Under the pieces are notes generated by a model. That model worked only from the letters and a program-made list of their open reading frames with translations, was not told the DNA's origin and made no database searches. Source: Pseudomonas mosselii (GTDB lineage: Bacteria > Pseudomonadota > Gammaproteobacteria > Pseudomonadales > Pseudomonadaceae). Taken from it: 64,000 nt of DNA. The DNA lies in the NCBI RefSeq assembly GCF_003205295.1, contig NZ_QJRP01000013.1:1-64000 (forward strand), given 5' to 3'. Made by a program: the position numbers and the translations under genes. Position 1 is the stretch's first letter. Each line of letters begins with the position of its first letter. Positions 36,126 to 47,670 of the stretch are shown here, piece by piece.

Positions 36126-37868
36126 ATGCACAAGCATGGCGCACAGTTGCTGGACGCCACGTCGGCGCGCTTCGCTCTCTGGGCGCCGGGTGCGCGCAGC
36201 GTGAGCGTGGCGATCGAGCGGCAGCCGCCGGTGGCGCTGCTGCGCGACGACGATGGCTGGTACACCGGCGTCGCCCCCTGTCAGGCGGGCGAGCGCTACC
36301 ACTATTGCATCGACGATGAGCTGCAGGTGCCCGACCCGGCGTCGCGCTACCAGCCCGAAGGCGTGCACGGCCCCAGCGCGCTGGTGGATGTCGGCGCTTA
36401 CCCGTGGCGGCACCCGTGGCAAGGCCGGCCCTGGCACGAGGCGGTGATCCAGGAGCTGCACGTGGGCCTGCTCGGTGGCTACGACGGCGTGGCCGAGGTA
36501 TTGCCGCGCCTGGCCGAGCTGGGCATCAGCGCCATCGAACTGATGCCCCTGGGGCAGTTCCCCGGCGCGCGCAACTGGGGCTACGACGGCGTGCTGCCGT
36601 TCGCCCCTCAGCACAGCTACGGCACGCCGCAGGCGCTGTGCGGTCTGGTCGACCAGGCCCACGGCCACGGCCTGATGGTGCTGGTGGACGTGGTCTACAA
36701 CCACTTCGGCCCCGACGGCAATTACCTGCACCGCTACGCCAGCCCGTTTTTCCGCGAGGACCGGCAGACGCCCTGGGGCGCGGCCATCGATTTTCGCCGC
36801 GCCGAGGTGCGCGAGTATTTCATCCAGAACGCGCTGATGTGGCTGTGCGACTACCGCTGTGACGGCCTGCGCCTGGATGCCGTGCATGCCATCGACCAAC
36901 CGGATTTTCTCGTCGAGCTGGCACGCCGGGTTCGCGCCGCCGTCGAGCCCGGGCGGCAGGTGTGGCTGGTGCTGGAAAACGAGCACAACCAGGCCGCGCT
37001 GCTGCAACAGGGCTTCGACGCGCAGTGGAACGACGACGGCCACAACGCCCTGCATGTGCTGCTGACCGGCGAGACCGAAGGCTACTACGCCGACTACAAG
37101 GACCGGCCGATCGACCAGCTGGCCCGCTGCCTGGCCGAAGGCTTCGTGTTCCAGGGCCAGCCCGACCGCCACGGTTCGCCCCGGGGCGAGCCCAGCGGCC
37201 ACTTGCCACCGAGCGCCTTCGTGCTGTTTTTGCAGAACCACGACCAGGTCGGCAACCGCGCCCTGGGCGAACGCCTTACCCGCCTTTGCCCGCCGCCGGC
37301 CCTGCGCGCCGCCACCGCGTTGTTGCTGCTGGCGCCGATGATCCCGCTGCTGTTCATGGGCGACGACGACGGCAGCCGCGAGCCGTTCCTGTTCTTCACC
37401 GACTTCCACGACGAGCTGGCCGATGCCGTGCGTGAGGGGCGGCGTGGCGAGTTCGCCCACTTCGACGCCTTCGCCGACCCGCAAAAGCGCGAGCAGATTC
37501 CCGACCCCAATGCCGAGGCGACCTTCGCCTGCTCCAGGCCCCGGCAACAGGGCGTGCTGGCCGGCTGGCACGGCCTGTACCAGCATTTGCTCGACCTGCG
37601 CCGGCGCCATGTCATCGCGCACCTGCCCGGCACCCGCGCCCTGGGCGCCGAGGTGTGCGGCGACCAGGCGCTGACCGCCCGCTGGCGCCTGGGTAACGGC
37701 TGCGAGCTGCGCATCGACCTCAACCTCGCCGCCCAGCCCCGGCCGGTCGCGCTGCCCGCCCTGCAACGGCGCCTGTACGACAGCAGCGACAACGCCCACC
37801 CCGACTCGACCCTCGCCGCGTACAGCTGCGTGGTCAGCCTGCTGCCCCCCGACCAGGAGACGCCATGA
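36126..37868 (+). CDS. treZ: Malto-oligosyltrehalose trehalohydrolase
   Basis: The 580-residue GH13 enzyme cuts trehalose from the maltooligosyltrehalose made by TreY. An N-terminal beta-sandwich (RFALWAPGARSVSVAIE) precedes the (beta/alpha)8 barrel, with VVYNHFGPDGNYL, the nucleophile Asp in GLRLDAVHAID, the acid Glu in VLENEHN, and the late NHDQVGNRA. It overlaps malQ by 4 bp (ATGA) and follows GAGCGGAGAGCCGGCG. Confidence 0.94.
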   Translation: MHKHGAQLLDATSARFALWAPGARSVSVAIERQPPVALLRDDDGWYTGVAPCQAGERYHYCIDDELQVPDPASRYQPEGVHGPSALVDVGAYPWRHPWQGRPWHEAVIQELHVGLLGGYDGVAEVLPRLAELGISAIELMPLGQFPGARNWGYDGVLPFAPQHSYGTPQALCGLVDQAHGHGLMVLVDVVYNHFGPDGNYLHRYASPFFREDRQTPWGAAIDFRRAEVREYFIQNALMWLCDYRCDGLRLDAVHAIDQPDFLVELARRVRAAVEPGRQVWLVLENEHNQAALLQQGFDAQWNDDGHNALHVLLTGETEGYYADYKDRPIDQLARCLAEGFVFQGQPDRHGSPRGEPSGHLPPSAFVLFLQNHDQVGNRALGERLTRLCPPPALRAATALLLLAPMIPLLFMGDDDGSREPFLFFTDFHDELADAVREGRRGEFAHFDAFADPQKREQIPDPNAEATFACSRPRQQGVLAGWHGLYQHLLDLRRRHVIAHLPGTRALGAEVCGDQALTARWRLGNGCELRIDLNLAAQPRPVALPALQRRLYDSSDNAHPDSTLAAYSCVVSLLPPDQETP

Positions 37869-39934
37869 GCGAACAACCCCTCCACCGCCTGGCCGCCCGG
37901 GTGGGCCTGGCCCGCGACTGGATCGATGCCAACAACCGCCCGCAGCAGGTCAGCGACGAGGTATTGCGCCGTGTGCTCGCCGGTCTCGGCCACCCGGCCG
38001 GCGACGCCGCCGCCGTCGCCGCCAGCCTGCGCGCCGTCGAGCAGGCCGGGGACAGCGAGCACCTGCCGCCGCTGCTGACCGCCGATGCCGGCGAGCCCCT
38101 CGACCTGCAACGCTACTTCAGTGCCAACAGCCAGGCGCATTGCACGCTTGAAGACGGCAGCCGATGCAGCCTGGCCCTGGACGCCCAGGCGCGCCTGCCG
38201 GGCGAGCTGCCGGTGGGTTACCACCGCCTCGACATCGATGGCCGCAACTTCACCGTGGCCGTGGCGCCGCCGCGCTGCCATGCCCTGGAGGACCGTGTCG
38301 AGCACCAACCGCCGCGCTGCTGGGGTATCGCGGCGCAGCTGTACAGCCTGCGCCGCCCCGGCGATGGCGGCTACGGCGATTGCCTGGCCCTGGAGCAACT
38401 GGCGCGCAACGCTGCCGAGCGCGGCGCCGATGCCCTGGCGATCAGCCCGATCCACACCCTGTCGGCGTTCGACCAGCGCCACTTCAGCCCCTACTCGCCG
38501 TCCAGCCGGCTGCTGCGCAACGTGCTCTACGCCAGCCCCGGCGTGGTGTTCGGCGAGCGCGAGGTGCGCATGGCCATCGACGCCTGCGGCCTGCAGGAAA
38601 CCCTCGAAACGCTGGAGCAGCAGGCCCTGGTGGACTGGCCACGGGCCGCCGACGCCCGCCTGCGCCTGCTCGAGACGCTCTACCGGCAGTTCAGCCAGGG
38701 CGAGCATCCGCAGCGCCTGGACTTCGACAGCTTCCGCGCCAATGCAGGCGAGCAGCTCGAACACCATTGTCGCTTCGAGGCGCTGCAGGCCGAGGCGGTC
38801 AGCACCGGCCTTGGCGCCGACTGGCGCCGTTGGCCCAAGGCCTGGCACGACCCCTATCACCCCGAGGTCGAGGCCTTCGCCAACACCTACCCGGCGCGGG
38901 TCGAGTTCCACGCCTTCTGCCAGTGGCTGGCCGAACGCAGCCTGCAACGGGCCCAGGATGCGGCACGCGGCAACGGCATGGCAGTGGGCCTGATCGCCGA
39001 CCTGGCGGTAGGGGCCGATGGCGCCGGCAGCCAGGCCTGGAGCCGCCAGGACGAGTTGCTGGCCGAGCTCAAGGTCGGCGCACCGCCGGACATCCTCAAC
39101 CGCTCCGGCCAGGACTGGGGCATCTGCGCCTTCTCCCCTGAAGGCCTCAAGCGCAACGGCTACCGCGCCTTCATCGAGATGCTGCGGGCCAACCTGGCCC
39201 ATGCCGGCGGCCTGCGCATCGACCATGTGATGGGCCTGCGCCGGCTGTGGCTGATCCCCCGTGGCGCCAAGCCGAGCGAAGGCGCCTACCTGGACTATCC
39301 GCTGGACGACCTGCTGCGCTTGCTGGCGCTGGAATCGACGCGGCACCAGGCGATCATCCTAGGCGAAGACCTGGGCACCGTGCCCGAAGGACTGCGCGAG
39401 CGCCTGGCCGACAAGGCCGTGCTGGGCATGCGCGTGCTGCCCTTCGAGCAGACCTCGCCCGGGCTGTTCAAGCCGATCCTCGACTGGCCGGACAACGCCC
39501 TGGCCACCACCGGCACCCATGACCTGGCGCCCCTGGCCGGCTGGCTGGCGAGCCGCGACATCGACTGGAGCCATCGCCTGCAACTGATCGACGCCGCCAC
39601 CGAGCTGCACTGGCGCCACACCCGGGCCCTGGAGCGCGACGGCCTGCGCCGCACACTGGAGCAGAACTACGGACCACTGCGCAGCGACGACGCGCTGATC
39701 GACGCGGCGATCCGCTTCATCGGCCATACCCGCGCGCCGCTGGTGCTGGTGCCGCTGGAGGACCTGCTGGGCTGCGACGAGCAACCCAACCTGCCCGGTA
39801 CCACCGAAGGCCACCCCAACTGGCGCCGGCGCTTCAAGGCGCCGGTAGGCGACCTGCTCGACGACGAAGACGCCGCCCGCCGCCTGGAACTGCTGGCCCA
39901 GGCCCGCGAACAGGCCTGGGAGCGTGACCGATGA
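37865..39934 (+). CDS. malQ: 4-alpha-glucanotransferase (amylomaltase)
   Basis: The 689-residue GH77 enzyme moves alpha-1,4-glucan segments between chains and releases glucose. The long N-terminal domain (to about residue 150) is typical of the proteobacterial MalQ. The GH77 core contains SPYSPSSR, LRIDHVMGLRRLW (the nucleophile Asp) and EDLGTVPEGLRERL (the acid Glu), with TGTHDLAPLAGW late. It is coupled to treZ and treY by 4-bp overlaps, so the three are made together. Confidence 0.94.
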   Translation: MSEQPLHRLAARVGLARDWIDANNRPQQVSDEVLRRVLAGLGHPAGDAAAVAASLRAVEQAGDSEHLPPLLTADAGEPLDLQRYFSANSQAHCTLEDGSRCSLALDAQARLPGELPVGYHRLDIDGRNFTVAVAPPRCHALEDRVEHQPPRCWGIAAQLYSLRRPGDGGYGDCLALEQLARNAAERGADALAISPIHTLSAFDQRHFSPYSPSSRLLRNVLYASPGVVFGEREVRMAIDACGLQETLETLEQQALVDWPRAADARLRLLETLYRQFSQGEHPQRLDFDSFRANAGEQLEHHCRFEALQAEAVSTGLGADWRRWPKAWHDPYHPEVEAFANTYPARVEFHAFCQWLAERSLQRAQDAARGNGMAVGLIADLAVGADGAGSQAWSRQDELLAELKVGAPPDILNRSGQDWGICAFSPEGLKRNGYRAFIEMLRANLAHAGGLRIDHVMGLRRLWLIPRGAKPSEGAYLDYPLDDLLRLLALESTRHQAIILGEDLGTVPEGLRERLADKAVLGMRVLPFEQTSPGLFKPILDWPDNALATTGTHDLAPLAGWLASRDIDWSHRLQLIDAATELHWRHTRALERDGLRRTLEQNYGPLRSDDALIDAAIRFIGHTRAPLVLVPLEDLLGCDEQPNLPGTTEGHPNWRRRFKAPVGDLLDDEDAARRLELLAQAREQAWERDR

Positions 39935-42705
39935 AACCGTTGACCGCGACCCTGCGCCTGCAACTGCACAGCGACTTCACCCTGGATGACGCGGTGCCGC
40001 TGGTGCCCTACTTCGCCCGACTGGGTATCAGCCACCTGTACGCTTCGCCGATCCTCACCGCCCGCGCCGGCTCCCGGCATGGCTACGATGTGGTCGACCC
40101 GACCCGGGTCAACCCCGAGCTTGGCGGCGAGGCGGCGCTCGAACGCCTGGTGGCCGCCCTGCGCCAGCACGGCATGGGGCTGATCCTCGATACCGTGTCC
40201 AACCACATGGCCGTCGGCGGCGCCGACAATCCCTGGTGGCAGAGCCTGCTGGCCTGGGGCCGGCGCAGCCCCTATGCAGAATTCTTCGATATCCAGTGGC
40301 ACTCCAGCGACCCCTTGCTGGCCGGGCAGCTGTTGCTGCCGTTCCTTGGCAGCGACTACGGCGCGGCCCTGCAGAACGGCGAGATCCCGTTGACCTTCGA
40401 CACCCAGCACGGGCGTTTCGAGGTCGCCCACCACGAACATCGCTTCCCGATCTGCCCGCTGGACTACGGGCGCATCCTCGGTCAGGCCGAGGATCCGCAC
40501 CTGCAGGCACTGGCCGCGCACTTCAGTGCCCTCGGCGAGACCGACGACCCGCTGGCCGAGGCCCTGCCCCTGCACCACGAGCTGGCGCGCCTGGCCGCCA
40601 CCGGCGCGGACCTGCAATCAGCCCTCGGCGCCTTCGACAGCCGCGTCGAGGCCGGCTTCAAGCGCCTGCACCTGCTGCTGGAACGTCAGACCTACCGCCT
40701 GGCCAGCTGGCGTACCGCCGCCGACGACATCAATTGGCGACGCTTCTTCGACATCAACGAACTCGGCGGCCTGCGCGTGGAGCGCGCCGTGGTGTTCGAG
40801 GCCACTCATGCCAAGCTGTTCGAGCTGATCGAGCGCGGCCTGGTGGACGGCCTGCGCATCGACCATATCGACGGCCTGGCCGAGCCACGCCGCTACTGCC
40901 GCAACCTGCGCCGCCGGGTCGACCGGTTGCTGGCGCGACGGCCACTGGATGCCGCGCTGGCACACTTTCCGATCTATGTGGAGAAGATCCTCGGCACCGA
41001 CGAACACCTGCATCGCGACTGGCTCACCGACGGCACCACCGGCTACGAGTTCATGAACCAGGTGTCGCTGCTGCAGCACGACCCCGCCGGCGAGGAGCCG
41101 CTGGGCGAGCTGTGGAGCGGCGTCAGCGAGCGTCCCGAATTCGCCGAAGAGGTGCGCAGCGCCCGCCACCTGGTGCTCAACGCCAGCCTGGCCGGCGACT
41201 GCGAGTCGGTGGCCCAGGCCCTGCTGCAGGTGGCCCGCGACGACCTGATGACCCGCGATCTCACCCTCGGCGCCATTCGCCGGGCGCTGCAGGCGCTGGT
41301 CGAGCACTACCCGGTGTATCGCACCTATATCAACGCCTGTGGCCGCCCCGCCGAGGACGAGGCGTTTTTCCAGCAGGCGCTGGCCGGGGCACGACAGTCG
41401 CTGGGCGAAGCCGACTGGCCGCTGCTCGAGCAGCTCGAGCGCTGGCTCGGCGGCCAGCCGTGGCGCCGCTTGCCGCCGGGACGGCCACGCAAGCACCTGC
41501 GCCATGCCTGCGTGCGCTTCCAGCAACTGACCGCGCCCAGCGCCGCCAAGGCCGTGGAAGATACCGCGTTCTATCGCAGCGCCGTCCTGCTGTCACGCAA
41601 CGACGTGGGCTTCGACGCCGAGCGTTTCAGCGCCGAGGCCGCCTGGTTCCACAACGAGGCCCAGCGCCGCCTGCGCGATTTTCCCGACAACCTGCTGGCC
41701 ACCGCCACCCACGATCACAAGCGCGGCGAAGACTGCCGGGCACGGTTGGCCGTGCTCAGCGAACACGGCCCCTGGCTGGCCAGCCGTGTCGAGCACTGGC
41801 GCGAGTTGGCCGCGCCGCTGCGCGAGGCACTGGACGATGGCGAGGCCCCCAGCCCCGGCGACGAACTGCTGCTGTTGCAGACCCTGCTCGGCAGCTGGCC
41901 GCTGACCCTGAACCTGCAGGATCCGGCGGCCCTGCACGCCTATGCCGAACGCATCCGCCAATGGCAGCGCAAGGCCCTGCGCGAAGCCAAGCTGCGCAGC
42001 AGCTGGGCTGCGCCGAACGAACGCTACGAGCAAGCCTGCGCAGCCTATGTCGACGGCCTGCTGCTGGACGACGAAAACCAGCAGCTGCGCCAGTCCCTGC
42101 ACGAGGCGGCGCGCCGCCTGGCCTGCCCCGGCGCCCTGAACGGCCTGGTACAGTGCCTGCTGCGTATGACCACGCCCGGCGTGCCAGACCTGTACCAGGG
42201 CAACGAGTATTGGGACTTGTCGCTGGTCGACCCGGACAACCGCCGCCCGGTGGACTACCCTGCAAGACGGACCAGCCTGGACGACGCGACGCCGCTGGCC
42301 GAGCTACTCGCCCACTGGCGCGACGGCCGCCTCAAGCAGGCCCTGGTCGCCCGGGTGCTGGACGCCCGCCAGGCCCACCCCGAACTGTTCCAGCGTGGCG
42401 CCTACCTGCCGCTTGCCGTGCGCGGGCGCCATGCCGACAAGGTACTGGCCTTCGCCCGCCTGGGCGAGGACGCACGCGCCATCATCGTCGTACCGCGGCT
42501 GGCCAGCACGCTGCTGGGCCCGGCCACCACCCCGTTGATCCCGGCACAAAACTGGGACGACACCCGGCTTGTCCTGCCGTTTGCCTTGTCGCCTGCCAAC
42601 TGCTCGGGACTTTTCGGCGGCGGTGCTGTCACCCCTTCAAGGGAGCTGATGTTGAGCGCCGTGCTGATGGAGTTTCCGGTCAACCTGTTGATTGAACATG
42701 CCTAA
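39931..42705 (+). CDS. treY: Maltooligosyl trehalose synthase
   Basis: The 924-residue GH13 enzyme turns the reducing-end alpha-1,4 bond of a maltooligosaccharide into the alpha,alpha-1,1 bond. Recognisable parts: TATLRLQLHSDFTLDDAVPLVPYFARLGISHLYASPI, the NHMAVGG of the first conserved region, GLRIDHIDGLAEP (nucleophile), IYVEKILG (acid) and TATHDHKRGEDCRARL. With TreZ it forms the TreYZ trehalose route fed by glycogen. Length and order agree with the family. Confidence 0.95.
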   Translation: MKPLTATLRLQLHSDFTLDDAVPLVPYFARLGISHLYASPILTARAGSRHGYDVVDPTRVNPELGGEAALERLVAALRQHGMGLILDTVSNHMAVGGADNPWWQSLLAWGRRSPYAEFFDIQWHSSDPLLAGQLLLPFLGSDYGAALQNGEIPLTFDTQHGRFEVAHHEHRFPICPLDYGRILGQAEDPHLQALAAHFSALGETDDPLAEALPLHHELARLAATGADLQSALGAFDSRVEAGFKRLHLLLERQTYRLASWRTAADDINWRRFFDINELGGLRVERAVVFEATHAKLFELIERGLVDGLRIDHIDGLAEPRRYCRNLRRRVDRLLARRPLDAALAHFPIYVEKILGTDEHLHRDWLTDGTTGYEFMNQVSLLQHDPAGEEPLGELWSGVSERPEFAEEVRSARHLVLNASLAGDCESVAQALLQVARDDLMTRDLTLGAIRRALQALVEHYPVYRTYINACGRPAEDEAFFQQALAGARQSLGEADWPLLEQLERWLGGQPWRRLPPGRPRKHLRHACVRFQQLTAPSAAKAVEDTAFYRSAVLLSRNDVGFDAERFSAEAAWFHNEAQRRLRDFPDNLLATATHDHKRGEDCRARLAVLSEHGPWLASRVEHWRELAAPLREALDDGEAPSPGDELLLLQTLLGSWPLTLNLQDPAALHAYAERIRQWQRKALREAKLRSSWAAPNERYEQACAAYVDGLLLDDENQQLRQSLHEAARRLACPGALNGLVQCLLRMTTPGVPDLYQGNEYWDLSLVDPDNRRPVDYPARRTSLDDATPLAELLAHWRDGRLKQALVARVLDARQAHPELFQRGAYLPLAVRGRHADKVLAFARLGEDARAIIVVPRLASTLLGPATTPLIPAQNWDDTRLVLPFALSPANCSGLFGGGAVTPSRELMLSAVLMEFPVNLLIEHA

Positions 42706-42725
42706 CTGCATTCAGGAGCGTCGAG

Positions 42726-42968
42726 ATGAGTGTCGAAGAAAAGCGTATTCGCGAGTTCGCCTATCAGATCTGGGAGTCGGAGGGTAAGCCGGCGGGCCAG
42801 GAGGACCGTCATTGGCAGATGGCGCGCAAGCTGGCCGAAGCCGAGGCATTGGCGCCCAAGGCTGCGCCGCGCAAGAAGGCGGCGGCCAAGCCGAAGGTAG
42901 CGGCGCCGGTGGAGAAACCGGTGGCAACCAAGAAACCGCGGGCGGTGAAGAAGCCCGCTGCCGGCTGA
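42726..42968 (+). CDS. DUF2934 protein, 80 aa
   Basis: The N-terminal half (EKRIREFAYQIWESEGKPAGQEDRHWQMARKLAE) is the DUF2934 domain. The C-terminal half is an Ala/Lys/Pro-rich basic tail (APRKKAAAKPKVAAP, then KKPRAVKKP), like histone-H1-type tails that bind nucleic acids. It sits 20 bp after treY with AGGAGCGTCGAG before the ATG. Function unknown; the association with trehalose genes is a common pseudomonad arrangement as I recall. Confidence 0.85.
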   Translation: MSVEEKRIREFAYQIWESEGKPAGQEDRHWQMARKLAEAEALAPKAAPRKKAAAKPKVAAPVEKPVATKKPRAVKKPAAG

Positions 42969-42979
42969 TTGCTCCACTG

Positions 42980-43054
42980 GCCTCTTCGCGGGTAAACCCG
43001 CTCCCACAGGTGCATGCAACGCCCCTGTGGGAGCGGGTTTACCCGCGAAGAGGC
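42980..43054. repeat. Perfect inverted REP pair between DUF2934 and glgX
   Basis: GCCTCTTCGCGGGTAAACCC and GCTCCCACAG are mirrored by CTGTGGGAGC and GGGTTTACCCGCGAAGAGGC around a 15-base spacer. A 30-bp stem in the operon RNA may separate glgX expression from the upstream genes. Confidence 0.9.
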
Positions 43055-43097
43055 CCGCATCGACACCCATGCAACGCCCCGGACCATGAGGACCGCC

Positions 43098-45251
<2,154 letters not shown>

Positions 45252-45300
45252 ACCCCAAAGGGGAAGGCCTGTCCTAGACTGTGTTGAGTCAGTAATAACC

Positions 45301-45411
45301 TGGGGCTGCTGCGCAGCCCATCGCGACACAAGGCCGCTCCCACAGAGGCCGCGATCTCCTGTGGGAGCGGCCTTGTGTCGCGATGGGCCGCAAAGCGGCC
45401 CCCTTCCCCCA
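45301..45411. repeat. Inverted REP pair before the EEP-family gene
   Basis: TGGGGCTGCTGCGCAGCCCA, CGCGACACAAGGCCGCTCCC and then GGGAGCGGCCTTGTGTCGCG with GGGCCGCAAAGCGGCCCC make a 23-bp stem with side arms. Its end is 9 bp from the next start codon, so it forms nearly the whole visible leader. Confidence 0.88.
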
Positions 45412-45420
45412 GGAGCACCC

Positions 45421-46215
45421 GTGAACCTCGAAGCCGGCAGTCCAGGTTTCGCCAACGTCAACCAGGCCCCGGCCGTGCACCGGGTAAAGGTACTGACGGT
45501 CAACACCCACAAGGGCTTCACCGCCTTCAACCGGCGCTTCATCCTGCCGGAGCTGCGCGAGGCGGTGCGCAGCACCGGGGCCGACATCGTGTTCCTCCAG
45601 GAAGTGCTCGGCAGCCACGACCGTCACGCCGCACGCTACCCCGGCTGGCCACGGACCTCGCAGTACGAATTCCTCGCCGACAGCATGTGGAGCGACTTCG
45701 CCTACGGCCGCAACGCGGTCTACCCCGACGGCCACCACGGCAACGCGCTGCTGTCCAAGTACCCGATCATCGAACACCGCAACCTCGACGTATCGATCAC
45801 CGGCCCCGAGCGCCGTGGCCTGCTGCACTGCGTGTTGGACGTGCCCGGGCAGCGCCAGGTACATGCCATCTGCGTGCACCTGTCTCTGCTCGAGCGCCAT
45901 CGCCAGCAACAGCTGCACCTGTTGCGCCGGCTGCTCGACGCCCTGCCGGCCGATGCCCCGGTGATCATCGCCGGCGACTTCAACGACTGGCAGCTGCGCG
46001 GCAACCACACCCTGGGGCTGCAGCACGGCCTGCACGAGGCCTTCGAGCGCCACCACGGTCTGCTGGCCCGCACCTACCCGGCCCGCCTGCCGCTGCTGCG
46101 CCTGGACCGCATCTACCTGCGCAACGCCGATAGCCACGCACCGAGAATCCTTGGCAACAAGCCCTGGACCCACCTTTCCGACCATCTGCCGCTGGCGGTG
46201 GAAGTGCGGTTGTAG
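45421..46215 (+). CDS. Endonuclease/exonuclease/phosphatase family protein
   Basis: The 264-residue EEP-fold hydrolase keeps the family's metal and catalytic motifs: LTVNTHKGF (Asn), VFLQEVLGSHD (Glu), CVHLSLLERHR, IIAGDFNDW (Asp/Asn) and LSDHLPLAVEV (terminal Asp-His). The start is GTG 45421, set by CCAGGAGCACCC immediately after the REP pair. Homologues often stand beside a ClsB-type cardiolipin synthase in pseudomonads, where a lipid or nucleic-acid phosphodiester substrate is possible; no such neighbour is in view. Confidence 0.88.
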   Translation: MNLEAGSPGFANVNQAPAVHRVKVLTVNTHKGFTAFNRRFILPELREAVRSTGADIVFLQEVLGSHDRHAARYPGWPRTSQYEFLADSMWSDFAYGRNAVYPDGHHGNALLSKYPIIEHRNLDVSITGPERRGLLHCVLDVPGQRQVHAICVHLSLLERHRQQQLHLLRRLLDALPADAPVIIAGDFNDWQLRGNHTLGLQHGLHEAFERHHGLLARTYPARLPLLRLDRIYLRNADSHAPRILGNKPWTHLSDHLPLAVEVRL

Positions 46216-46536
46216 CAACGATTCGGCATAGCCGCGGGGCGGCAAATCACCATTATTGATATACACCGTTCAAATTTGCGCAAATTCAATAAGTTGAACA
46301 GTCAAACAGGCATTTCGCGATCCCTTCACGCTTTCTTGACGCAAGCGCCGTCCTCTCCTTAGCTGAACAGTAATCACCAGACGTAAAAACCCGTGCCGGG
46401 CCTCTAGCGCGCGCCCTCGTGCGCTCTGCAGAAGGCCGGTGCGCTGGTACCTGTCGCCCCCTGTTCTTGTCGTACAGCTCGTGACATCAGGCCAGGTCTT
46501 GGGCTGTTCACTTCATACATCAACAGGAGATCCGCC
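46216..46536 (+). promoter_or_regulatory. 321-bp AT-rich promoter region of the autotransporter-barrel gene
   Basis: No gene seen. It holds a perfect 14-bp palindrome AATTTGCGCAAATT (46273-46286), then a possible sigma-70 promoter TTGACG (46337-46342) with a degenerate -10 about 17 bases later (TTAGCT). The remaining 150 bp to the ATG are leader, ending CAACAGGAGATCCGCC. Confidence 0.45.
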
Positions 46537-47613
46537 ATGAAAAGCACCTCGAATCCCTCGCGCTTCGACGCTTTTTTCTGTGCGGTTTCCACGTCGCTGC
46601 TCTTGGCAACCCCGGTGGAAACCTTCGCCTTCGAAACCCAGGAGGGCGAACCCTTCGCCCCCGTCCTGGCGCAGCCCGAGGTGCCGCGATTGTCGCTCGA
46701 TCCGGTCAGCGTCAGCGGCCTCAACCAGGGCCTGCTCAGCGCCTTCTCCGAGCGCATGGGTGAGCGTCACAGCCAGCCCGACACCGACCATATCGCCAGC
46801 CAGTGGGCGCAGTTCTTCCCCGGCACGCCACGTCCGGGCGCCCAGCCGCCGGCGCAGGTGGAGGCGCCCAGCCAGCAGATGATGATCGGCCCGGACCTGT
46901 TCGTGCGTGAAACCAATGGCGGCAACGTGCACCGCGCGGGGATCTTCGTCGGCCACAACAACCTGCAGAGCAGCTTCAACGGCATGCGCCCACTGCTGGG
47001 CGACAAGCAGCGTGACGCCGTCAACCTCAGCGGCGAGAGCCTGGGCGTGTACTGGAGCATGACCCACGAACAGGGCTGGCATGTGGACGCCGTGGCCATG
47101 GGCACGCGCATCGACGTCAACGGCCGCTCCCAGGCTGGCCAGCGGCTCGACGACAGCGGTCACGCGATGACCTTCTCGGTGGAGGGCGGCTACCCCATCG
47201 GCCTGGGCGCCGGCTGGGTGATCGAGCCCCAGGCGCAATTGATCAACCAGCAGTTCTTCCCGGGTAGCCAGGTGCAGGAGGAAACGCTGCAGGCCTTTGA
47301 CAGCCAGCCCAGCTGGAGCGGCCGGGTCGGTGCCAAGCTGTCGGCGCGCTACGAAGTACGTGGCATGCCCATCGAACCCTATGTGCGCACCAACGTCTGG
47401 TACGACTTCAGCAACGCCGACCCGGTGAAGCTGGACCAGGTCGACAAGATCTCCAGCTCGCGCAGCGCCGCCACGGTGGAACTGGGGCTGGGCCTGGTGG
47501 CGCGGGTGACGCCGAACGTGGCGCTGTTCGTCAGTGCCGACTACAGCTCCGACGTGGATGACAATGACCTCAACGGCTTGATCGGCAGCCTTGGGGTGAG
47601 GATGCGCTGGTAG
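46537..47613 (+). CDS. Outer-membrane autotransporter-type beta-barrel without passenger
   Basis: The 358-residue protein has an N-terminal signal-like hydrophobic stretch (FFCAVSTSLLLATPVETFAF) and a linker of about 80 residues. The rest is an autotransporter beta-barrel domain: alternating strands such as HRAGIFVGHNNLQ, SLGVYWSMTHEQGWHVDAVAMGTRI and SFSVEGGYPIG-like repeats, VEPQAQLINQQF, and a final ...SLGVRMRW ending in an aromatic residue as outer-membrane proteins do. There is no room for a passenger. Adhesin- or esterase-type passengers being absent, it may be a reduced barrel or pore. Start is set by AGGAGATCCGCC. Confidence 0.8.
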   Translation: MKSTSNPSRFDAFFCAVSTSLLLATPVETFAFETQEGEPFAPVLAQPEVPRLSLDPVSVSGLNQGLLSAFSERMGERHSQPDTDHIASQWAQFFPGTPRPGAQPPAQVEAPSQQMMIGPDLFVRETNGGNVHRAGIFVGHNNLQSSFNGMRPLLGDKQRDAVNLSGESLGVYWSMTHEQGWHVDAVAMGTRIDVNGRSQAGQRLDDSGHAMTFSVEGGYPIGLGAGWVIEPQAQLINQQFFPGSQVQEETLQAFDSQPSWSGRVGAKLSARYEVRGMPIEPYVRTNVWYDFSNADPVKLDQVDKISSSRSAATVELGLGLVARVTPNVALFVSADYSSDVDDNDLNGLIGSLGVRMRW

Positions 47614-47619
47614 GCCTGT

Positions 47620-47655
47620 ACGGCCTCATCGCCGGCTTGCCGGCAATGAGGCCGT
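47620..47655. terminator. Perfect long hairpin between convergent genes
   Basis: ACGGCCTCAT and ATGAGGCCGT enclose a second stem GCCGG / CCGGC. It lies 6 bp after the barrel gene's stop and 15 bp before the agmatinase stop, on the opposite strand. Likely shared termination hairpin or a REP derivative; there is no T-run. Confidence 0.55.
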
Positions 47656-47670
47656 AAGTCGCGCTGTCGA

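Noticed and set aside
37094..39346. A 750-codon minus-strand frame across treZ and malQ
   Set aside because: It lies opposite two overlapping, well-supported genes, and its composition is that of a shadow frame.
40236..42695. An 819-codon plus-strand frame inside treY
   Set aside because: It is the +2 shadow of treY with Arg/Pro/Ala-rich translation; treY motifs are in the other frame.
42980..43097. N-terminal extension of glgX into the REP pair (28 codons)
   Set aside because: The codons derive from the REP palindrome itself; a proper binding site is present just before ATG 43098.
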